From Rhodoblastus sp963804045 (GTDB lineage: Bacteria; Pseudomonadota; Alphaproteobacteria; Rhizobiales; Beijerinckiaceae): 64,000 bases of DNA. The stretch spans positions 124,001 to 188,000 of the forward strand of contig CAWDOR010000031.1 of NCBI GenBank assembly GCA_963804045.1. Direction: 5' to 3'. Below are positions 18,064 to 27,202 of the stretch, one piece after another. The position numbers were made by a program, and so were the translations under genes. Under the pieces are notes generated by a model, which was not told where the DNA came from, made no database searches, and was given only the letters and a program-made list of their open reading frames with translations. Position 1 is the stretch's first letter. Each line of letters opens with the position of its first letter.

Positions 18064-18093
18064 GCGGCCCTCCGCCTTGGCGCGGAGGGCCGC
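18064..18093 (+). other. Intergenic hairpin after subunit I
   Basis: A perfect 12-base inverted repeat (18064-18075 and 18082-18093) with a 6-base loop lies between the subunit I stop and the 43-residue gene. There is no T-run after it on either strand, so it is more likely an mRNA-stability or partial-termination element than a strong terminator. It could set the ratio of the core subunits to the downstream genes. Confidence 0.6.
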
Positions 18094-18111
18094 GAAATCT
18101 GGAGCGCAAGC

Positions 18112-18243
18112 ATGAATGAATCCGCGCCGCCCGAAACCGGCAAAAAGCCCGGCGGCTACCGTTGGATGGGCTGGTTGTTCTTTCTGCTTGCGGTCTTCAT
18201 GTATGTCAGCATCATGATCAAGATCATCAAATTCGGACCTTGA
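18112..18243 (+). CDS. 43-residue oxidase-associated membrane peptide
   Basis: A short gene from ATG 18112 to TGA 18243 lies in the oxidase operon. The first 20 residues are polar and Pro/Gly/Lys-rich and end in GGYRWMGW; residues 20-40 form one hydrophobic helix (WLFFLLAVFMYVSIMIKIIK). Size and topology recall the tiny accessory subunits of bacterial cytochrome oxidases (subunit IV or CcoQ/CydX-like). Direct homology to a named family is not claimed. Its place between subunit I and DUF420, its strand, and a GGAGCG ribosome-binding site before the start support translation. Confidence 0.65.
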   Translation: MNESAPPETGKKPGGYRWMGWLFFLLAVFMYVSIMIKIIKFGP

Positions 18244-18258
18244 TCGGATAGCGCTGCA

Positions 18259-18693
18259 ATGTTGGAAATTCATGACCTGCCGCATGTGTTGGCGGCGCTT
18301 AATGCGGCCTCGGTCGTTGTGCTGCTCTGGGGCTATGCGCGGATCAAGTCCGGCGATCGCGACGGCCACCGCAAGACCATGATCGTCGCCGGCGTCATCG
18401 GCGTGCTGTTTCTGGCGATTTACTTCTATTATCACGCCCATGCCGGCCTGGCGAAATTCGGCGGCCTGGGCCTTGTGCGCCCCGCCTATTTCACCTTGCT
18501 GGCGATCCATGTGCTCGCCGCCTTCGCTGTCGCCGTGATCGTGCCGCTCGCCGTGTTCAACGCGGTGAAACGGCGATTCGAGACTTACCGCCGGATCGTT
18601 CGCTGGGCCTGGCCGCTGTGGATGTTCGTCTCCCTGTCCGGCCTGGTGGTCTATGTCATGGCGGTTCACCTTTATCCCACTGTCGCGAGCTGA
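18259..18693 (+). CDS. DUF420 membrane protein
   Basis: A 144-residue protein with four hydrophobic segments. It matches DUF420 (CtaM-like): an N-terminal LPHVLAALNAASVVVLLWGYARIKSGDRDGHR region with conserved Asn and the GYxxIKxGDxxxHR signature, and histidines at the membrane edge (YYHAHAG, AIHVLAAF). DUF420 proteins occur in cytochrome oxidase operons; the Bacillus/Staphylococcus member CtaM is required for maturation of the aa3/qoxB-type oxidase. A role in heme or copper insertion into the adjacent subunit I is therefore a reasonable inference. The stop lies 4 bases before the next start. Confidence 0.85.
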   Translation: MLEIHDLPHVLAALNAASVVVLLWGYARIKSGDRDGHRKTMIVAGVIGVLFLAIYFYYHAHAGLAKFGGLGLVRPAYFTLLAIHVLAAFAVAVIVPLAVFNAVKRRFETYRRIVRWAWPLWMFVSLSGLVVYVMAVHLYPTVAS

Positions 18694-18697
18694 CCTC

Positions 18698-20072
18698 ATG
18701 ACCGTTTCCGTCGCGCGCGAAGCCGCCGCCGAGGCGCCAGGCGCGCAAGGCGAGCTGTTGCTTTGGGGCTGGATTTCCTTCGGCGCCCTGGCGGTGGCCG
18801 GCGTTTTCGCGCTGCTGCTGGCGCTGTCGCGGATCCCCGGCCTTGGCGCGGTGTTCCCGGTGGACTTTTTCTACAAGGGGCTGGTCATCCATGTGATTTT
18901 TTCGCTGGTGGTCTGGCTGTTGGCCAATCTCGGCTTTCACATGTCCGCCGCGTATCACGATCTCGCCAGCGACGGGGCGCCTGGCAAAGGCCTTGGCCGC
19001 GTCGGGCCGATGCTGACGCTCGCCGCCTTCCCCTTTCTGTTTGTTCCGGCTTTTTTCGTATCCAGCCACGCCGAACTGACCAATTACATTCCGCTGATCG
19101 ATCATAATTTCTATGATTTCGGCTTGGCTTTGCTGGCGCTCGGCCTGCTCGCGCCGGCGTTGCGTCTGCTGATCAATCTGCGCGGACGGAAACTCTCTGA
19201 GTTGCCGCTGGAACAATTCGGCGCGGCGGCCATGGCCTGGATTTATGTCATGGCGCTGCTGACCTTCGCGCTCGCCGCGCTCGTGCTGTTGCGGCGCGGC
19301 GATTTCGTCAATTCGCGCGAACAGTTCAATTGGGGCGGCGGCCATTTGTTGCAATTCGCCTATGCCGCGCTGTTGCTGACCAACTGGGCCCTGCTCGCCC
19401 GTCGGATTTTCGGCGAAAAACTGTTTGACGCCGATCTGATCCGCATGGCGCTGATGCTGCTCGCCGTGTTCACCGTGCCGTCGCTTGGCTTCTACATCGC
19501 TTTCGATCCTTTTTCCGACAAGCTGCACGACGCCTATCGTCTCTTGCAATTCGGCATTGGTTTTCCCGCCGCGCTGGCCGGCGTCACCCTGCTGGCGGGG
19601 GCGTTGAAGACCGGCGCCGCCAAAAATTGGAGTTGGTGCGATCCCTCTTTGGTCGCCCTGGCGCTGTCGGTGGTCCTGTTCGGTTTCGGCGGGTTGATGG
19701 GCCTGTCGATTTCCGGCTCGGATACGCGCACGCCCGCCCATTATCACGCTGTCATCACAGCCGTCAGCCTGTCCTGCATGGGCGTTCTGCTCGGCGCCGG
19801 CTTCGCGCGGCTGAATCGCGCGACGGTCAGTGAAAAATGGGCGCGGGTCTTTTCTGCTGTTCTATGGCGGCGGGCAGGGGATCGCCTCGCTCGGCATGTT
19901 CGTCGCCGGCGGCTATGGCGCGCAGCGCAAGACGCCGGAAGCCTTGGGGCATCTTTCCCATGTCGCGGCGGCGGGCATGGCCGCCCATGGAATCGGCGCG
20001 TTGCTGGCGGTGATCGGCGGCGCTGGCGTGGTGATTCTGGCGTTGCGCGCGCTGTCGCGCCAGGCGCCATGA
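18698..20072 (+). CDS. Second heme-copper-oxidase-like polytopic protein (frameshifted)
   Basis: This would be a membrane protein of about 457 residues and 11-12 helices, once one base is removed from the T run at 19850-19853; after the shift the frame continues with LLFYGGGQGIASLGMF to TGA 20072. It has parts of the heme-copper oxidase subunit I pattern: a helix II histidine (IHVIFSL, His65), NWGGGHLLQ (His216, where CuB ligand 1 sits), and TPAHYH (His348/His350, heme ligand positions). The paired CuB histidines are not found, so it may bind heme without a full active site. It lies in the operon between DUF420 and a TlpA-like gene. Role unknown: accessory subunit, regulator or divergent reductase. 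Confidence 0.7.
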
Positions 20073-20638
20073 AACGGGTTCCGTCCGGCGCTATCCTGCT
20101 GCTGGCTCTGGCCGCCATTCTGTTCGCCGCAGCCGGATTTTTGCACCGGCGCAATCGGCATCCACCCCTGTTCCATGCGGTCGCGGTCCAGGCGCCCATC
20201 GATCTCGCCGGTCTCGTCGATGACCAGGGCGCGCCGGTCGCGGCGGAAAAGTTTCGCGGCAAGTGGCTGATCGTCAATCTCTGGGCGCCCTGGTGCGCGC
20301 CCTGCCTGAAGGAAATGCCGACGCTCGACCGCCTGGCCGGCGATCCGGCCTTCGCCGATTTCGCTGTGCTGGCGGTGGCGCGCGACCAAACCGGCCAGGA
20401 CAAGGCGCTGGCCGTCTTCGAGCGCCTGTCGTTGACGCGGCTGAAATTCATTGCCGATCCCGAGGGCGGGATCGCGAAAAAAATTGGCGCGCGCGGCTTT
20501 CCCACGACGCTCGTTCTGGCGCCGGATGGCGCGCCGCAGGCTTTCCACGAGGGAGAACTGGATTGGGATCAGGCTTCCGTCCGTGCGGAATTATCGGCGC
20601 TCACTGTCCGCCGGGGTCGATATCAAGGCGAAAGGTGA
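20069..20638 (+). CDS. TlpA-like periplasmic thiol-disulfide protein
   Basis: A 189-residue thioredoxin-fold protein with an N-terminal membrane anchor (residues 6-24, GAILLLALAAILFAAAGFL) and the redox motif APWCAPCLKEMP. A cis-proline lies in GARGFPTTLVL. TlpA and similar proteins keep the CuA-site cysteines of oxidase subunit II, or Sco, reduced in the periplasm, which fits its place at the end of this oxidase operon. The ATG at 20069 overlaps the stop of the preceding gene by ATGA. Its last 38 bases overlap the 3' end of the convergent gntR-type gene. ResA or CcmG would be alternative names; no cytochrome c maturation genes are near. Confidence 0.88.
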   Translation: MKRVPSGAILLLALAAILFAAAGFLHRRNRHPPLFHAVAVQAPIDLAGLVDDQGAPVAAEKFRGKWLIVNLWAPWCAPCLKEMPTLDRLAGDPAFADFAVLAVARDQTGQDKALAVFERLSLTRLKFIADPEGGIAKKIGARGFPTTLVLAPDGAPQAFHEGELDWDQASVRAELSALTVRRGRYQGER

Positions 20639-21365
20639 AGCCATCGCCGCGATAGGCGCCCTCGACATATTCGACGATCTGGCCGCCGACGGCGTGGGTC
20701 TTGCGTTTGATCAGCAGGCAAGGCTGGGGCGTCTGGAAGCCGAAGGCGGCGTTTTCGTCATCGCTGCTCAGCACCGCCTCGATGCTTTGTTCGGCGTGCG
20801 CCAAGCGCAGGCCGCAGAGTTCGGTGAGAGCGCGATTGGCGGAGCCCTCGCCATCCCAATCGGCCATCTCCGGCGCCGCTGTCAGATCGAACCAGGCGAT
20901 TTCGCGCGCCAACGGCGCGCCATCGCCGAGCCGGAGCCGCTCCAGCTTGAGAAAATGAGCGGTCGAGGGCCGGTTGAACACCGAGGCGATCACTCGGTCG
21001 CGCAGGATCTCGCGCGCCAGCAACCGGCTGGAGGGCGTCCGACCGAGATCGCGCATCTCCTCGTCAAAGCCTTTGATGCGGCCGAGACGCGGGGAGGGGC
21101 GTGACGGAGTCTTGGCCACGGCGCCATTGCGACGGCTGGTGGTCAGCAGGTTTTCCTTGCGCAATTCCTCGTAAAAGCGACGCACCGTCGTGCGGCTCAA
21201 CTCGAGTTTCTCGGCGAGAATGCGTTCGGCGGGCAGGCTCTGCCCCTCGACGATCTCGCCGCCCTCCACCATGCTGCTGAAGGCGCGGATCATCTGTTTG
21301 TAAACGGGCTCGGCCAGTCCGCGATCCGGCGTCAAGGATTCGATCAATTGTTCGCTTGAAAGCAT
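20601..21365 (-). CDS. GntR-family regulator with UTRA domain (HutC subfamily)
   Basis: A 254-residue transcription regulator starting at ATG 21365. The winged helix-turn-helix spans about residues 18-85 (GQSLPAERILAEKLELSRTTVRRFYEEL, then the wing RRNGAVA). The UTRA ligand-binding domain follows (LERLRLGDGAPLAREIAWF through AFGFQTPQPCLLIKRKTHAVGGQIVEY). HutC-type regulators respond to small acids, amino sugars or phosphonates. No target operon adjoins it on the same strand, so its ligand cannot be told. The 235 bases between it and the next minus-strand gene show no clear palindromic operator. Confidence 0.88.
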   Translation of the reverse strand: MLSSEQLIESLTPDRGLAEPVYKQMIRAFSSMVEGGEIVEGQSLPAERILAEKLELSRTTVRRFYEELRKENLLTTSRRNGAVAKTPSRPSPRLGRIKGFDEEMRDLGRTPSSRLLAREILRDRVIASVFNRPSTAHFLKLERLRLGDGAPLAREIAWFDLTAAPEMADWDGEGSANRALTELCGLRLAHAEQSIEAVLSSDDENAAFGFQTPQPCLLIKRKTHAVGGQIVEYVEGAYRGDGFTFRLDIDPGGQ

Positions 21366-21599
21366 GATGAAAGGCGTTCTTCCGTCGTTCTTCGGTCGCG
21401 ACCCGGAGAACAGCGTGTTCCCGGCTTCGATCTTGTCCGAATTGCGACCCAAAGATGACGAAAATTGCCCTGAACGTTAGATGAATGGCGCGGCTTTCAG
21501 CGGCGGTCATGGGCGCGAAACCCACGGATTTTCCGGATTTTGCTTCAATTTGGCGAGGAGGAATTGTCGCCGATTGTGGCCGGACCATTCCCCCGCGTC

Positions 21600-23963
21600 T
21601 CAAAATCCCGGCGGGACCGCGCGTTTCTGCGGAAAGCCGGGCTGGCGCGGCGCCGCAGGTCGGGGCGGCCAGGCCAGGGCGCTGTAGGGAACAGGATCGA
21701 GCGACAGCAGCGGGCTGTAGGAGGGGTCGGCGACCAGAGCCTCGCCCCAGGCCGCGCGCAGATTGGTCAATTCGCGGTTCAACCTTTTGCTCTTGTCTTC
21801 GGCCTGGAGCTTGCCGCGCGAAGCCGATTCGCGGTGCAGCAGTCGGGCGTGCGGGGTCTGCACGATGCGCAGGCCTTTCGCCCGCAGTTTCAGGCAATAA
21901 TCGACATCGTTGAAATTCACCGGGAAATTCATCGCGTCGAAACCACCGGCGGCGTGGAACAGGCTTTTGTCGGTCAGCAGGCAGGCGGCGGTCACGGCGC
22001 TGCATTCATGGGCGGCGAGCAGCAGATCGCCATAGCCGGGATCGCCGTCGATCCGATCGTTGAACGCATGGGCTGCGCCATAGCGGGCGCCAAGCACGAC
22101 GCCGCCATGCTGGACGACGCCGCTGGGCCACAGCAATTTGGCGCCGACGGCGCCGACATCCGGCTCGCCCAGCCGTCCCTGCATTTCCTCCAGCCAGCCC
22201 GGGTGCAAAGCCTCGACGTCATTGTTGAGCAGCAGCAGGGCGTTGCCAGAGGCGACCGCCGCGCCGGCATTGATGATGCGCGAGAAATTGAAGCCGCCGC
22301 CGACCTTGAACACCCGCAGGCCGCGCGCCAAAATCTGCTCGAAATAGGCGTGGGTTTCCGGCTCCGACGATTCATTGTCGAGCACGATACATTCATGCGC
22401 GGCCAGATCGACGGTGGCGAACAGCGAGTCGATGCAGGGTTTGAGCAGATCGACGCGGTCGCGTGTCGGGATGAGGATGGAGAGTCGCGTTCGCTGGAGC
22501 GATCTGTTGACCCGGATCAGCGGCAAGGCGCCGCCCGCCAGCGGATCGAGCCGCGCCGGCGCCCGCCGCGCGTCGAAATGGGCCTGCGCCGCGCGCAGCA
22601 GCTCCGGCGTCAGCGCGCGGGCGTCGATGCGCGGCAGCCGGGCGAGAAAGCCGGGAACATGGACCGGCGAAGCGGCGAGTGGCGACGCCTGCCGCGCGCC
22701 GCGCGCGGCGCGGCGATCGAACGCGAAATTGCAGAGGCGAAACAGGCTGTCGGCGCCGGCGGCCAGGGCTTGGGCGACATAGCTCCGCCGCGCCGCGAAC
22801 AAGAGCGCGCCAGCGCCCTGCTCGAGCAGTCTTTCGTAATCGAACGCGGACAGCGCCAAAGGCCATTCGCCGCCGTCCTCGGCGGTCACGGTGAAGTCGG
22901 CATAGGCCCAGGGCGCGGCGGGAAAGGCTTCGAGCGCGGCGGTCAGGGCGCGCAGGGCGCCGGGCTGGAACCGCGCGCCGGCGAGGGTGAAAACCAGCGT
23001 CTCGCAACCGGCGGCGTCCTCGTCGAGAAATTGCTTCAGCCCGGCCGGATCAAAGCCGCCCGCGCTCTGGTCGAAGGCGGCGGCCAGCCAGTCGCAGCTC
23101 TGCTGCGCCTCAAGCGATTCGACGCTTGCATCGACGTCGCCGCCTCCAATCAGCACGACGCCTACCGGTTTGGCCTCGTCATCGGCGGCGGGAGACGCGG
23201 GAACAAGCCGGCGCCAGGCGGCGATTTCGCCAAAAGGCAGGGCCTGGGGAATCAGACGGTCGAAAAACGCGGCGCGCAGCCTTTCCGACTCCAGTTCCGC
23301 CCGGTTCTGGATAAACTGGCGCAGGCCATCGGCGAAAGCGGTGAAAAACACCGGGCTCCCAGGCAAGGCCTGGCCCTGGCCATCGACCACTTCGGCGCGA
23401 TGGGCCAAACCGTCGGCGAGACATTCGGGCAGGAACAGATCGAACGCGCGCCGCGCCCGGCCTTCGCCGCTCTCCTCGATATGAGTCCAGCTGTCGGCCA
23501 GGGCTTCGGCGACCAGCCGGCCATCGACAAAAGCGCGCACCTTGTGCGCGTCGCCGATTTGGCGCGCGCCGCCGCCGAGCCAGCCGTGCAGGCGCAGGCC
23601 GCCATACCAGTGGACCTCGCCCGCCGGACCGGGCGTTTCGGCTTCTTCGGCGAAGGGCGCGTCGAGCGCGTCGAGCGGCGCCGCGCCATTGGCCAGCCAC
23701 AGCTCCAGCCGCCGCGCGCCGGCCAGGGCGCCGGGCGGCAGGTTGAAGAGGAAGGCGTAACAGCCGTCATTGTCCCCGGAGACGGCGAGTTCAGCCTCGT
23801 AAATTTCGGCGCGGGCCAAAGCCGCCGGCTGTCCGTCGATCCGCAACTCCACGGCAAAACGCCGCTCCGGTTGGGCGGGGTCGAAAACGTGGCCGCCGAG
23901 CTGGCGCGCGGAGAGAATTTTAAGAGACGCCCGCGGTGCGCCCTCGGCCTTGGACCCGGTCAT
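21600..23963 (-). CDS. Large GT2 glycosyltransferase (O-antigen/rhamnosyl type)
   Basis: A cytoplasmic protein of 787 residues from ATG 23963, which overlaps the stop of the gene before it (ATGA). The N-terminal 240 residues are beta-rich, with a recurring carbohydrate-binding-like pattern. Residues of about 265-420 look like a degenerate first GT region ending in WAYADFTV. A complete GT-A domain starts near 493: LSILIPTRDRVDLLKPCIDSL, the metal-binding segment LLLLNNDVEAL, and the acceptor-side NFNDVDYCLKLR. It probably adds a sugar to a surface polysaccharide or glycoprotein. It is the last gene of the four-gene glycan cluster. Donor and acceptor are unknown. Confidence 0.85.
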   Translation of the reverse strand: MTGSKAEGAPRASLKILSARQLGGHVFDPAQPERRFAVELRIDGQPAALARAEIYEAELAVSGDNDGCYAFLFNLPPGALAGARRLELWLANGAAPLDALDAPFAEEAETPGPAGEVHWYGGLRLHGWLGGGARQIGDAHKVRAFVDGRLVAEALADSWTHIEESGEGRARRAFDLFLPECLADGLAHRAEVVDGQGQALPGSPVFFTAFADGLRQFIQNRAELESERLRAAFFDRLIPQALPFGEIAAWRRLVPASPAADDEAKPVGVVLIGGGDVDASVESLEAQQSCDWLAAAFDQSAGGFDPAGLKQFLDEDAAGCETLVFTLAGARFQPGALRALTAALEAFPAAPWAYADFTVTAEDGGEWPLALSAFDYERLLEQGAGALLFAARRSYVAQALAAGADSLFRLCNFAFDRRAARGARQASPLAASPVHVPGFLARLPRIDARALTPELLRAAQAHFDARRAPARLDPLAGGALPLIRVNRSLQRTRLSILIPTRDRVDLLKPCIDSLFATVDLAAHECIVLDNESSEPETHAYFEQILARGLRVFKVGGGFNFSRIINAGAAVASGNALLLLNNDVEALHPGWLEEMQGRLGEPDVGAVGAKLLWPSGVVQHGGVVLGARYGAAHAFNDRIDGDPGYGDLLLAAHECSAVTAACLLTDKSLFHAAGGFDAMNFPVNFNDVDYCLKLRAKGLRIVQTPHARLLHRESASRGKLQAEDKSKRLNRELTNLRAAWGEALVADPSYSPLLSLDPVPYSALAWPPRPAAPRQPGFPQKRAVPPGF

Positions 23964-26464
23964 GGCTGGCCGTTCTCCCCCGCGCGCCTGCGCCTGAGCC
24001 ATGAGCCGACCTGGCGTGCGATCTTCACGTCGCACAGGCGCGGATCGAGCCGCAGATCGGCCTCGGCGAAGGGCTGAGAGCCGGAAGACCAGTCGAAGCC
24101 GGCGCGGGCCAGGCCGAACGCGTCGGCCAGATCGTCCAGCAGGCCAAAGAAGCGGGTTCGCGAACAGGACATTAATTCGGTGATTTCATATTGGCGCAAA
24201 GCGCGGTCATATTGGTTGTTCTCGATCCGCCCGGCAATGAAAACATTGCCGGGCGCCATGACGGCGAGATCGTCGAGACAGGCCCCGAACACCACGAGGC
24301 GCGCGGGATCGTCCTGGCGGCGGAGCGCACGGGCCAGCGTGACAATCAGGGAGTCGCAGGCGGCGTCTGGCGCGGGCGCGAGCAGGCCGAGGACCATTCC
24401 GCCGCCCGCGCCGGGGACGGTCGGAATACGCGGCGAAAATTCGGCGCGGCGCGCGTTGGCGAAAATCCGGGAGACGACATGATCGGTCATCCGGTCGCGC
24501 GGACGAAGCAGCGGGTCGTGGCGCAAGGGCGCGCGCCAGGCGCGCAGGCTTTCGGCCAGATCGCCTGAAAGCCCCTGGGCGCAGCCCGGGCAGGCGTCCT
24601 CGCCTTGGGGGCGCTCGCAGACCGGTCCTTGCCGCCGGGGCGGGGCCAGCCAGTCGAGATCGGCGACGATCAGCTCGGATTCGGGCGCGAGCGACAGCAG
24701 AAGATCGACGAGATCGGCGGGATAGTCGGGAGAGAAAACCAGCGCGACGCGGCGCGGCCGGCCGCGATTAAGCCAGTCCCCCAGGTTTTTGACGCCGTTG
24801 GGCGCGCCGATTTCAAAACTCAGGGATTGCGGCGGTTGGCCTTCCGGACCGCGCAGGGAAAAGCGCCGGCGCAGAGGATCGTAAAGGCCGATCGCGACCC
24901 TTTCCCGGTTGGCCGCCAATTCGCGCGCGGCGAAAGCGGAAACGCCTTCGACGCCGACAACAAGCTCGAATCCCTCCGGGGGCGGCATGAGCCTCTCGAT
25001 CGCCGCCCGCGCATCGCGCAGCGAATCGGCGGCGAGAAAACCCGCGCCCTCGGCCTCATGTTCCGGAAAGCGCGCCTTCAGCAATTTGAGATTGCGCATC
25101 ACCAACCGCCGCTTGTCGGCGCCAAAGGACAGCGAGCCGACATGGCCGACATAGACGCCGGTCGCGCAGACATTGCGAAAGCCCTTTTCATGGGCGCGCA
25201 GGCAGAATTCGACATCCTCGTAATAGCCGCGTCCATAAATTTCCGGCAGCGGGCCGACGGCGTCTAGGCAGGCGCGAGTGATATAGAGGCAGAAGCCTAT
25301 GCCATTGGGAATGTCGATCAGCAGATCGCCATTGGCTTGGCGCGCCAAGGCGTCGATCGCGGCGATCGCCTCGGGCGAGGGCAGGGCCGAACTGGCGTTG
25401 GCCATGGGGAAGCTACAGGTCTCGCCATTGTTCGACAGCGGCGTGAGCGTGCCGAGTCGCGGTTCGGCGCGCGACAAAGCGGCGAGCCGGGCGAAGGCGC
25501 CGGGCGGCGGCAGCGCATCGGCGTTGAGCAGCAGCACGTCCCCTCCGGCGCAAGTCGCCAGGCCCAGATTGACCGAAGCGGCGAAGCCCAGATTGGTCGG
25601 GTTGCGGATCAGCCGCAGCCGTCCGGCCTCGGCCTGGACGTCGAGCCAGGCGCGCAGCGCCGCGTTGGGACTGGCGTCGTCCACCACGACGAGACGCGCA
25701 TCGTCGCCGATCTGCGCCATGGCGGCTTCGAGACAGGCGCGGCTGGCGTCGAAATCCTCGTAAACCGGAACCAGTATATGGAGTTCGGCCGTTTCGGCCA
25801 CGGGCGGCGACGACCCGGTGGCGCCACTGGCGGCAGGCGGCGCCCAGGCGGCCAACAGCGCGCCGTCGCGCCAAAGGCTGAGCCGCTCGACCAACTCGTC
25901 TTGAAAATCCAGCGGAGCGGCGCCGCGCCCCGGTTCGACAAGAAAAAAACCGGCCTGGGCGGCGAGGGGCCTCTCGGACTGGCAATGGGCGCCGTCGATC
26001 CGCAAAACCGGTGCGTCCTCGCCGCTCCAGGCCGCCCAGCCTTGCAGCCGTCCGCCGATCCGGGTCAGGCTCAGCAGCGCCGCCGCGCCTTGCGCGAAAG
26101 ACGCGGCGATCGCCAGCCGCAGCAGCTCCGGTTCGGTCAGCGGGTCATCGAGCGCGGCGCGCGCCGCGGCGGCCTGCATGGGCTCGGGCCCCCAGGTCAG
26201 CGCATGGCGCATGACCAAACGGTCGGTCGGGTCAAGGTCGAAGGCGCGGGCGAGATCGGCCCTGGCCTCGGCGTTGAAGCCGGCGCGGCGCGAAATCTCC
26301 GCGCGCAGCAGAAAATCTCGGGCGGCGGGGCGGCTGAGACGGCAGAGCCGGTCGGCGAAGGCAAATGCGGCGTCGGGCGCGCCGCGCCGCAATTCCTCGA
26401 CGGCGCGCAAAGCCAGCGCCTCGCCATGCCCTTCGGCGGAAAAGAACAGAGCCTTGCCGTCCAC
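23960..26464 (-). CDS. Multidomain GT2 glycosyltransferase
   Basis: An 834-residue cytoplasmic protein. Residues 1-130 are helical and Ala-rich, like TPR repeats. The GT-A domain spans about 228-460: LHILVPVYEDFDASRACLEAA, VVVDDASPN, the DxD-like LLLNADALPP, and the catalytic-site GRGYYEDVEFCLRAHEKGF. The last 370 residues resemble a second, degenerate transferase and include a four-cysteine patch (CERPQGEDACPGC) that might bind zinc. The stop overlaps the next GT2 start (ATGA), so the two large transferases are made together and may act in sequence on one glycan. The sugar specificity cannot be read from sequence. Confidence 0.83.
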   Translation of the reverse strand: MDGKALFFSAEGHGEALALRAVEELRRGAPDAAFAFADRLCRLSRPAARDFLLRAEISRRAGFNAEARADLARAFDLDPTDRLVMRHALTWGPEPMQAAAARAALDDPLTEPELLRLAIAASFAQGAAALLSLTRIGGRLQGWAAWSGEDAPVLRIDGAHCQSERPLAAQAGFFLVEPGRGAAPLDFQDELVERLSLWRDGALLAAWAPPAASGATGSSPPVAETAELHILVPVYEDFDASRACLEAAMAQIGDDARLVVVDDASPNAALRAWLDVQAEAGRLRLIRNPTNLGFAASVNLGLATCAGGDVLLLNADALPPPGAFARLAALSRAEPRLGTLTPLSNNGETCSFPMANASSALPSPEAIAAIDALARQANGDLLIDIPNGIGFCLYITRACLDAVGPLPEIYGRGYYEDVEFCLRAHEKGFRNVCATGVYVGHVGSLSFGADKRRLVMRNLKLLKARFPEHEAEGAGFLAADSLRDARAAIERLMPPPEGFELVVGVEGVSAFAARELAANRERVAIGLYDPLRRRFSLRGPEGQPPQSLSFEIGAPNGVKNLGDWLNRGRPRRVALVFSPDYPADLVDLLLSLAPESELIVADLDWLAPPRRQGPVCERPQGEDACPGCAQGLSGDLAESLRAWRAPLRHDPLLRPRDRMTDHVVSRIFANARRAEFSPRIPTVPGAGGGMVLGLLAPAPDAACDSLIVTLARALRRQDDPARLVVFGACLDDLAVMAPGNVFIAGRIENNQYDRALRQYEITELMSCSRTRFFGLLDDLADAFGLARAGFDWSSGSQPFAEADLRLDPRLCDVKIARQVGSWLRRRRAGENGQP

Positions 26465-26506
26465 GGGAGCCTCGTTGGAGCCGGATGGGGAAAGCGCGCC
26501 GGCGCG

Positions 26507-27202
26507 TCAGCCCTGCGACGGCTCGGCCACTTGTTCGATCGCCGCCGCTTGCGCTTGTTCTGGCCGCAGCGCTTGCGGCGGAACGATGAGGCGGTCCAGA
26601 TCGGTGCCGCCGAACATCGCCTCGATTTCCGCCAGCGATGTTTCGGGTGTCAGCAGCAAGGCCCAGAGGTCGAATCCGGTGGAAATCACCCGCGCTTCGG
26701 AAAAGCCGGCGACAACAGCGATGCGCGCCAGCCGGTCCCCGGAGAAGCCGGTGCGATGGGCCATGGCGCTGAGACCATTGGCGATGGATTCGCTATGGCC
26801 AAACAACATGTCGATCGGGCGAATCGGCCCAATGGGCGCTTGATAGGCGATGGCTTCGTCGCCCTGTTCGAGTATGAACTTGGCTATGGCGGCCAGATTG
26901 GGACAGGTGATCAGCGCGAAGCCGCCGGGCTTGAGCACGCGGCGGAATTCGCGGAAGGCGGGTATCACCTCATGGGCGTGGAGATGTTCGATCGCATGGG
27001 AGGAAAACACCACGTCCACGGCGGCGTCCGGAGCCTTGCCGCTCATGTCGACGATCGAGCAGACGATATCCGGCTGAAATTCGGGAACGACGTCGAGACG
27101 GATCTCCCGCCATTTTTCGGGGGAGAACATCGCCGGCAGCCGTCCGGAAGGGCGGGGACCGCAGCCGGCGTTGAGAATGATTTTCTGTTCGGAATTGGTC
27201 AT
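26507..27202 (-). CDS. Class I SAM-dependent methyltransferase of the glycan cluster
   Basis: A 231-residue protein from ATG 27202, overlapping the stop of the GT4 gene (ATGA). It has the Rossmann motif ILNAGCGPRPSG at the N-terminus, the acidic residue in RLDVVPEF, and the methyltransferase_11 segment VFSSHAIEHLHAHEVIPAFREFRRVLKPGGFALITCPN. Such enzymes in polysaccharide loci cap or decorate sugars, or modify the lipid-linked chain end. That substrate is inferred only from its neighbours. The C-terminal 60 residues are Ala/Gln-rich and less conserved. Confidence 0.83.
   Translation of the reverse strand: MTNSEQKIILNAGCGPRPSGRLPAMFSPEKWREIRLDVVPEFQPDIVCSIVDMSGKAPDAAVDVVFSSHAIEHLHAHEVIPAFREFRRVLKPGGFALITCPNLAAIAKFILEQGDEAIAYQAPIGPIRPIDMLFGHSESIANGLSAMAHRTGFSGDRLARIAVVAGFSEARVISTGFDLWALLLTPETSLAEIEAMFGGTDLDRLIVPPQALRPEQAQAAAIEQVAEPSQG

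Noticed and set aside
21540..24077. An 845-codon plus-strand frame over the GT2 gene
   Set aside because: It is antisense to a clear GT2 transferase with complete motifs, and its sequence is Gly/Arg/Gln-rich with no family pattern, a usual effect of high GC.
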